Assembly: GCF_012163145.1 (NCBI RefSeq)
Contig: NZ_JAAVTX010000003.1
Coordinates: 434,001 to 498,000, forward strand
Direction: 5' to 3'
DNA: 64,000 nt
Source of the DNA: Falsiroseomonas frigidaquae
Lineage (GTDB): Bacteria > Pseudomonadota > Alphaproteobacteria > Acetobacterales > Acetobacteraceae
Part shown: positions 60,322 through 64,000 of the stretch, one piece after another
How the letters are laid out: each line of letters opens with the position of its first letter
How positions within the stretch are numbered: the first letter of the stretch is position 1
Translations under genes and position numbers: made by a program
Notes under the pieces: model-generated
Databases searched by the model: none
What the model was told of the DNA's origin: nothing
What the model saw: the letters and a program-made list of their open reading frames with translations, nothing else

Positions 60322-60866
60322 GGCAGCGGGTGCTCATCGAGGCAGGGCTGGTAGGACGGCTCCACCTCGATCCCCGCGGCGCCGAGGAAGCGCACCACGC
60401 CGCAATAGAAGGCGATGATCACCAGCAGGTCGGTCAGGCTTTCGGCATCGAGATGCGCCTGCACCTCGGCGAAGGTCGCGTCGCTCAGCGCGTCGGCACC
60501 ATGCGCCATCTCCCGCGCCGCGCGCAGCACCGCGCGCGCGGCGGGCTCCAGCGCGGAGACGCCGCCATTGGTCTCCACGGCAATGGCGCGGATGTCGTCA
60601 TCGGTCACGCCGAAATCACGGCCGATGGCGACATGGTGCGACCATTCGTAAGGCGACCGCGCCACCCACCCCACCTGCAGGATCGCCAATTCGCGCAGCC
60701 GCGCATCCAGCGCGCTGTGGTGGCGGATATGGTTCGCCAGGCCGAGGAAGGCGCGCGTCATCCCCGTGCTGTTCACCATGGCGCGGTACAGGTTGATCGG
60801 CCGCACCAGCAGCGCCTGGTCTTCCGGCGCCAGGTCTGCGGCGTCGCGATAGGGCAGTCTCGCCAT
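60318..60866 (-). CDS. Carboxymuconolactone decarboxylase family protein
   Basis: This 182-residue alpha-helical protein of the AhpD/CMD fold has LRELAILQVGWVARSPYEWSHHVAIGRDFG near residues 57-85, with the EW-x-HH pattern of decarboxylase-like members. The AhpD CxxC redox pair is absent, so alkylhydroperoxidase activity is not expected. GAGGAGG lies 5 bases before the ATG at 60866. It is 56 bases downstream of the P450 gene on the same strand and may join that operon. Its reaction is unknown. Confidence 0.86.
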   Translation of the reverse strand: MARLPYRDAADLAPEDQALLVRPINLYRAMVNSTGMTRAFLGLANHIRHHSALDARLRELAILQVGWVARSPYEWSHHVAIGRDFGVTDDDIRAIAVETNGGVSALEPAARAVLRAAREMAHGADALSDATFAEVQAHLDAESLTDLLVIIAFYCGVVRFLGAAGIEVEPSYQPCLDEHPLP

Positions 60867-60922
60867 GCTGGCCTCCTCGGTTTCCGGCAGCAGACCAGCC
60901 GCGGCGATGGCGCGCAAGCGGG

Positions 60923-62278
60923 TCAGGCCGCGTCGAAGGTGACCGGGAAATGCACCGGGAAGGGCGTGCCGGCCCCATCCACCGGCCCCGCACGCCGCAG
61001 CCCCGCCCGCCGCAGCAATGGCTTGAGAAGCTGCGGGATGACGGCTTGGTTGATATGGGCACCGAAGCAGGTGTGCATGCCATAGCCCCAGAGGATATAG
61101 GCCTCCGCCCCCCGCCCGGGCCGGAACTCCTTGGGCCTGTCATGCGCGATGGGGTCGAACATGGCGGAGAGGTTGGCGACCAGCACCATCGCCCCTGCCG
61201 GCACGCGCCGTGCCCGTAGCGTGCCGCGGGCGATCACCGTCTCCCGCACCGCACGGCGGTAGATGAAGGGGTTCACCGGGTCGAAGCGCAGCGCCTCCCA
61301 CAGCACCGCCGCCAGCGCGGCATCGTCATCGGCGCGGGCGGCGGCCTGGGCGGCGGCAAGCGCCTCCGGCCGGTCCAGCAGCGTGTCCAGCGCCTTGACG
61401 CTCGCCTTGGACAAGGTGGGCACCAGCCCGATCAACAACCCGATCAGATTGTTCCGGATGCCGAGGTCATCCATGCCCGGTACGCCCGCCGCCTGCAGCG
61501 CCAGGCAGCGATCCAGCACCTGGTCCGTGCCGCTGGGCTGCGCCTTGCGCGCGGCGATGGCGGCATCGAGCCAGGCGCGGCAGGCGCTAGCGGCCTCCAG
61601 CGCCGCGCGCGTCACCTTCTCCTCCCCCGCCAGGTCGACGAAGAGGTACCAGAACATCCGCGTGGTCCAATCGGCCATGACGGGGCCGGAGGGGCCGGGC
61701 GTGCCGAAATACTGGCCGAGCAACCCGGTCAGCACCGGCAGCGTCAGCGTGGCCGGCACGTCGATCCGCCCGCCGGCGGCCGCGACGATCGCCTCCGCCT
61801 GCGTCGCCACATGGGGAATGACGATCTCCGGCACGTCGCTGCGCCGCACCGCGAGCCGCATATTTGACACGTCCCGCGTATAGGCGGGGCTGTCCTGCAT
61901 GCCGAGGAAGAAGTTCTCGCCATCGGTGATGGCGCGCATCTTCGGCTCATAGACCACGGCGAAGTCGGATTCGCGTTCCAGCACCTCCGTCACATCGGCA
62001 TGGCGGGTGACGATGACGGTGCCGGTGTTCTCATAGGCCGCGATCAGCTTGCGTTGCAGCGCCAGGTTCGGCCGCGCGGCGCGCAGCAGGGCGAAGACCA
62101 GGCGCTGGTTTTCCGTGGCACCCAGCAGCGCCGCGATGCGCTGCGCCCTGCCTTCCGCGCCGCCGGCATAGGCGCGCGCGCCGCGCACTGCCAGCCTGCC
62201 CGCCGCGCCCAGCGCCGCCCCCGCCATGCCCAGCCGCACGCCCGCCGCATGGGCGGCATTGCCCAAAAGGCCGCTCAT
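60923..62278 (-). CDS. Cytochrome P450 with atypical I-helix
   Basis: This 451-residue P450 has the haem loop WGYGMHTCFG with ligand Cys404 and the K-helix motif Glu328-x-x-Arg331 (EALR). In the I-helix, where most P450s have an acid-Thr pair for O2 activation, the sequence reads GLVPTLSKAS: Pro287 takes the acid position and Thr288 follows. Peroxide-using CYP152 enzymes also have Pro in this place. Its N-terminus overlaps the stop of the DyP peroxidase gene by 4 bases, so the two proteins should be made together. No ferredoxin or reductase gene is near. Substrate is unknown. Confidence 0.9.
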   Translation of the reverse strand: MSGLLGNAAHAAGVRLGMAGAALGAAGRLAVRGARAYAGGAEGRAQRIAALLGATENQRLVFALLRAARPNLALQRKLIAAYENTGTVIVTRHADVTEVLERESDFAVVYEPKMRAITDGENFFLGMQDSPAYTRDVSNMRLAVRRSDVPEIVIPHVATQAEAIVAAAGGRIDVPATLTLPVLTGLLGQYFGTPGPSGPVMADWTTRMFWYLFVDLAGEEKVTRAALEAASACRAWLDAAIAARKAQPSGTDQVLDRCLALQAAGVPGMDDLGIRNNLIGLLIGLVPTLSKASVKALDTLLDRPEALAAAQAAARADDDAALAAVLWEALRFDPVNPFIYRRAVRETVIARGTLRARRVPAGAMVLVANLSAMFDPIAHDRPKEFRPGRGAEAYILWGYGMHTCFGAHINQAVIPQLLKPLLRRAGLRRAGPVDGAGTPFPVHFPVTFDAA

Positions 62279-63906
62279 GTCGGGTCGACGATGCCGGCGG
62301 CGATCATCCGCAGCGCCGTCATGCTCGGCGTGAAGAAATATTCACCGCCGCGCGTCTCCACGAATTGCGGCAGGCGGTCGCAGATGAAGGGCGGCTTGTC
62401 CCCGGCCGGGTCGGCGGCGATGACGAATTTCGCCTCCGGGCCGTGGTTGCCGATGATCGGGCAGGTGTCGTTGCCGGCGTTGAAGTCCAGCCCGTACTGC
62501 ATCCATTGCTGCTGCACGAATTCGAACTGCCGGAACAGGCTGGCGCAGGTGGCCAGCAGGACGATGCCGTGTTCCTGCCCATCCGTGGTCGCATCCGGCG
62601 CCGCCTGCCCATAGGGCAGGCCACGGCGCAGGATGCGGCGGCGGTTGTTGAGCACGGAGCCGTTGAGCTGCTTCGGATCGTTGGAGGCCAGCAGCGGGTC
62701 CATCATGTCCCGCGTATTGGACCGGCGCAGATGCGACCCGAAGGGGCATTTGGCGCCATGCGGGTCGTCGCGGAAGGTGAATTCCACCATCGCCCGCGCC
62801 AGCGCCGCCAGGGTCGCCTTGTCCTCGCGCTTCTCCGCCTCCGCCCGCCGCTGCTGGAAGGCGCGCCATTCGGGATAGGTGGGGGCGGCGATCAGCGGCA
62901 CGCCGTCGGACCAGCGGCCGGCGATCTTGGCCTTCAGCGTCTCGCAGGCTTCGTCCTGCGGCACCTGCATCACCGCGGCGAATTTCACCGCCATGCGGTC
63001 CATCGCATCCCGCCAGGCGGCGACATTCTGGTGCAGCTTGCGATAGGCGACGAAGGTGCCGTTGCGGCTGAAGGGCAGCGGCATGCCGGCACCCGGAATC
63101 TCCTGCGATTCATCCGGGTGGCCGAGCAGGAATTCCCCGGTGGCGAGCGGCGCCCAGCTCTGGTCCGGCAGCAGCTTGCCCTGGCCGATCACGGCACCTG
63201 CCATGCGGTCGGGCGCATACTGCCCATCGAACACCGCATCACCGATCGCATCGATGAAGCCGAAATGCTCCCTCGGGCTGGGCGCCGGGCTGCCATCCGG
63301 CCCGTGCTCCATCAGGGCCGACAGATCCTGCCAGCGTTCATCCTGGCCGCGATGGCCGGACAGCAGCGTGACCTTGCCTTCGGTGGCGCGCACCAGCGCC
63401 TCGATCTCCGCCGTCACCTCGTCCAGCCGCGCCACCGGCGTGCCGTCCGGGTTCATCTGCGCATTCAGCGTGACCAGCACATGCACGCGCCGCCGCGGGT
63501 CGTCCTGCCACAGCCAGACGGGGTCCCAGGCCTCCCCGATCGGCTTCGGAAAATTGTCGCACAGGATGTCGGCGCGGGCCGGCATGCCGTCGATGAACTC
63601 ATCCGGCATGCCGCGCAGCGTGCGGATCGGCACGCCCAGCGCCAGCAGCCCCCAGAAGGTGAAGGCGACATTCACCGCGACCTGCGGACGCGGCTGGAAC
63701 ACCGTACCCGGCGGCGGCGCCTTGTCCTTGGAGGATGGCCAGCGCAGCGCCGTGGTCACATAGGGCCGCACCATATCCAGCAGGTTGCGCCCGGCGCGGC
63801 CATCCGCGACGTTCAGCAGCAGGCAGCGCCCCTTGGGGAAGCCGAGCTTGCCATAGGCGGTCAGGACATTGCCCTGGATATCCGCAAGATCGAGCTGCGT
63901 GGCCAT
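62275..63906 (-). CDS. DyP-type haem peroxidase
   Basis: This 543-residue DyP peroxidase has the distal motif GFIDA (216-220) in place of GxxDG, keeping Asp219, and the proximal haem ligand His392 in CPFGSHLRRSNTRD. FLLGHPDE, GTFVAYRKLHQNV and RRRILRRGLPYG are typical of the larger (D-like) subclass. There is no signal peptide or Tat motif, so it is likely cytosolic. ATG 63906 is used; the frame to 63963 adds non-conserved residues. It is coupled to the downstream P450 by an ATGA overlap. It uses H2O2 and could feed, protect or act in series with that P450. Confidence 0.92.
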   Translation of the reverse strand: MATQLDLADIQGNVLTAYGKLGFPKGRCLLLNVADGRAGRNLLDMVRPYVTTALRWPSSKDKAPPPGTVFQPRPQVAVNVAFTFWGLLALGVPIRTLRGMPDEFIDGMPARADILCDNFPKPIGEAWDPVWLWQDDPRRRVHVLVTLNAQMNPDGTPVARLDEVTAEIEALVRATEGKVTLLSGHRGQDERWQDLSALMEHGPDGSPAPSPREHFGFIDAIGDAVFDGQYAPDRMAGAVIGQGKLLPDQSWAPLATGEFLLGHPDESQEIPGAGMPLPFSRNGTFVAYRKLHQNVAAWRDAMDRMAVKFAAVMQVPQDEACETLKAKIAGRWSDGVPLIAAPTYPEWRAFQQRRAEAEKREDKATLAALARAMVEFTFRDDPHGAKCPFGSHLRRSNTRDMMDPLLASNDPKQLNGSVLNNRRRILRRGLPYGQAAPDATTDGQEHGIVLLATCASLFRQFEFVQQQWMQYGLDFNAGNDTCPIIGNHGPEAKFVIAADPAGDKPPFICDRLPQFVETRGGEYFFTPSMTALRMIAAGIVDPT

Positions 63907-63919
63907 GGCTACAGGCTCC

Positions 63920-64000
63920 TCAGCATCGCACCACACCTCGGTGCTGGGTGGGTGCGGCCACATCCTCCGGCCGATGCGTCGCCAGGAATTCGCCGAAGGC
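63920..64000 (-). CDS. Possible C-terminal end of an upstream gene
   Basis: A frame open from the window edge to a TGA at 63920-63922 gives 26 residues starting AFGEFLATHRPEDV. It looks protein-like and lies 13 bases before the DyP start, so another gene of the same operon may end here. I do not recognise it, and the length is too short to be sure. Confidence 0.25.
   Translation of the reverse strand, partial: AFGEFLATHRPEDVAAPTQHRGVVRC

Noticed and set aside
1-64000. CRISPR arrays, insertion sequences, tRNA or rRNA genes, phage genes
   Set aside because: I saw no regularly spaced repeats, transposase motifs, terminal inverted repeats with target duplications, or RNA gene signatures.

Overview
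The window is about 64 kb of very GC-rich, densely coding DNA from a Gram-negative bacterium. Family content points to an alphaproteobacterium, most likely an Acetobacteraceae-like (Roseomonas-type) soil or water organism. The evidence is four orphan TctC/Bug solute receptors, many Tat-like signal peptides, two hydantoinase A/B pairs, several ABC importers for organic nutrients and two CaiB-type CoA-transferases. The genus is an inference from gene content. I saw no rRNA, tRNA, CRISPR array, insertion sequence, phage gene or replication origin, and no gap over 300 bases lacks a gene or gene remnant except short structured spacers, which are listed.

Layout: (1) 1-6660 is a sulfide/NO/respiration island. 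It has a Blh-like persulfide dioxygenase (cut by the window edge), two YeeE/YedE transporters, a DUF2892 protein, the ArsR repressor BigR, the Fe-S Rrf2 regulator NsrR, a cyanide-insensitive bd oxidase (cioA, cioB and a DUF2474 small subunit), a DsrE-like periplasmic protein and a lone dihydrolipoyl dehydrogenase. (2) 6728-13314 is organic acid catabolism: a Bug receptor with a LigI-like lactonase, then a divergently placed IclR regulator and an operon of Bug receptor, MaoC-type hydratase, CaiB CoA-transferase and CitE-type lyase. That is the enzyme set of itaconate/mesaconate/citramalate breakdown. (3) 13318-15888 holds a thioredoxin-like protein and permease pair, a decayed Crp/Fnr gene and a fatty acid hydroxylase. 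(4) 15933-24209 (minus) is an apparent operon from a CoA-transferase and an unusual crotonase-fold protein into two tandem binding proteins, a fused ABC permease, an ATPase and an MFS exporter. (5) 24355-29911 (plus) is a GntR/FCD regulator followed by a sugar isomerase-like protein, an enolase-superfamily enzyme, a Bug receptor, a GAF protein and a ketopantoate reductase-like protein.

(6) 29913-34814 has a gamma-glutamyltransferase, a Bug receptor, an NMT1-like binding protein and an MFS transporter. (7) 34736-38427 is a YehZYXW-type osmoprotectant ABC importer. (8) 38597-49027 (minus) is a tightly overlapped peptide-type ABC importer with its own hydantoinase A/B pair and two different binding proteins. 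(9) 49093-55374 (minus) is a second peptide-type ABC importer with a VOC protein, facing a divergent SDR-HyuA-HyuB operon (55548-60321). (10) 60318-63906 has a carboxymuconolactone decarboxylase-like protein and a translationally coupled DyP peroxidase and cytochrome P450. Both of those haem enzymes carry changed active-site motifs. This pair is the best candidate here for an undescribed system.

Recurrent themes are 4-base stop/start overlaps inside operons, tail-to-tail overlaps between convergent genes (22-82 bases), and hairpins in the gaps next to binding-protein genes.
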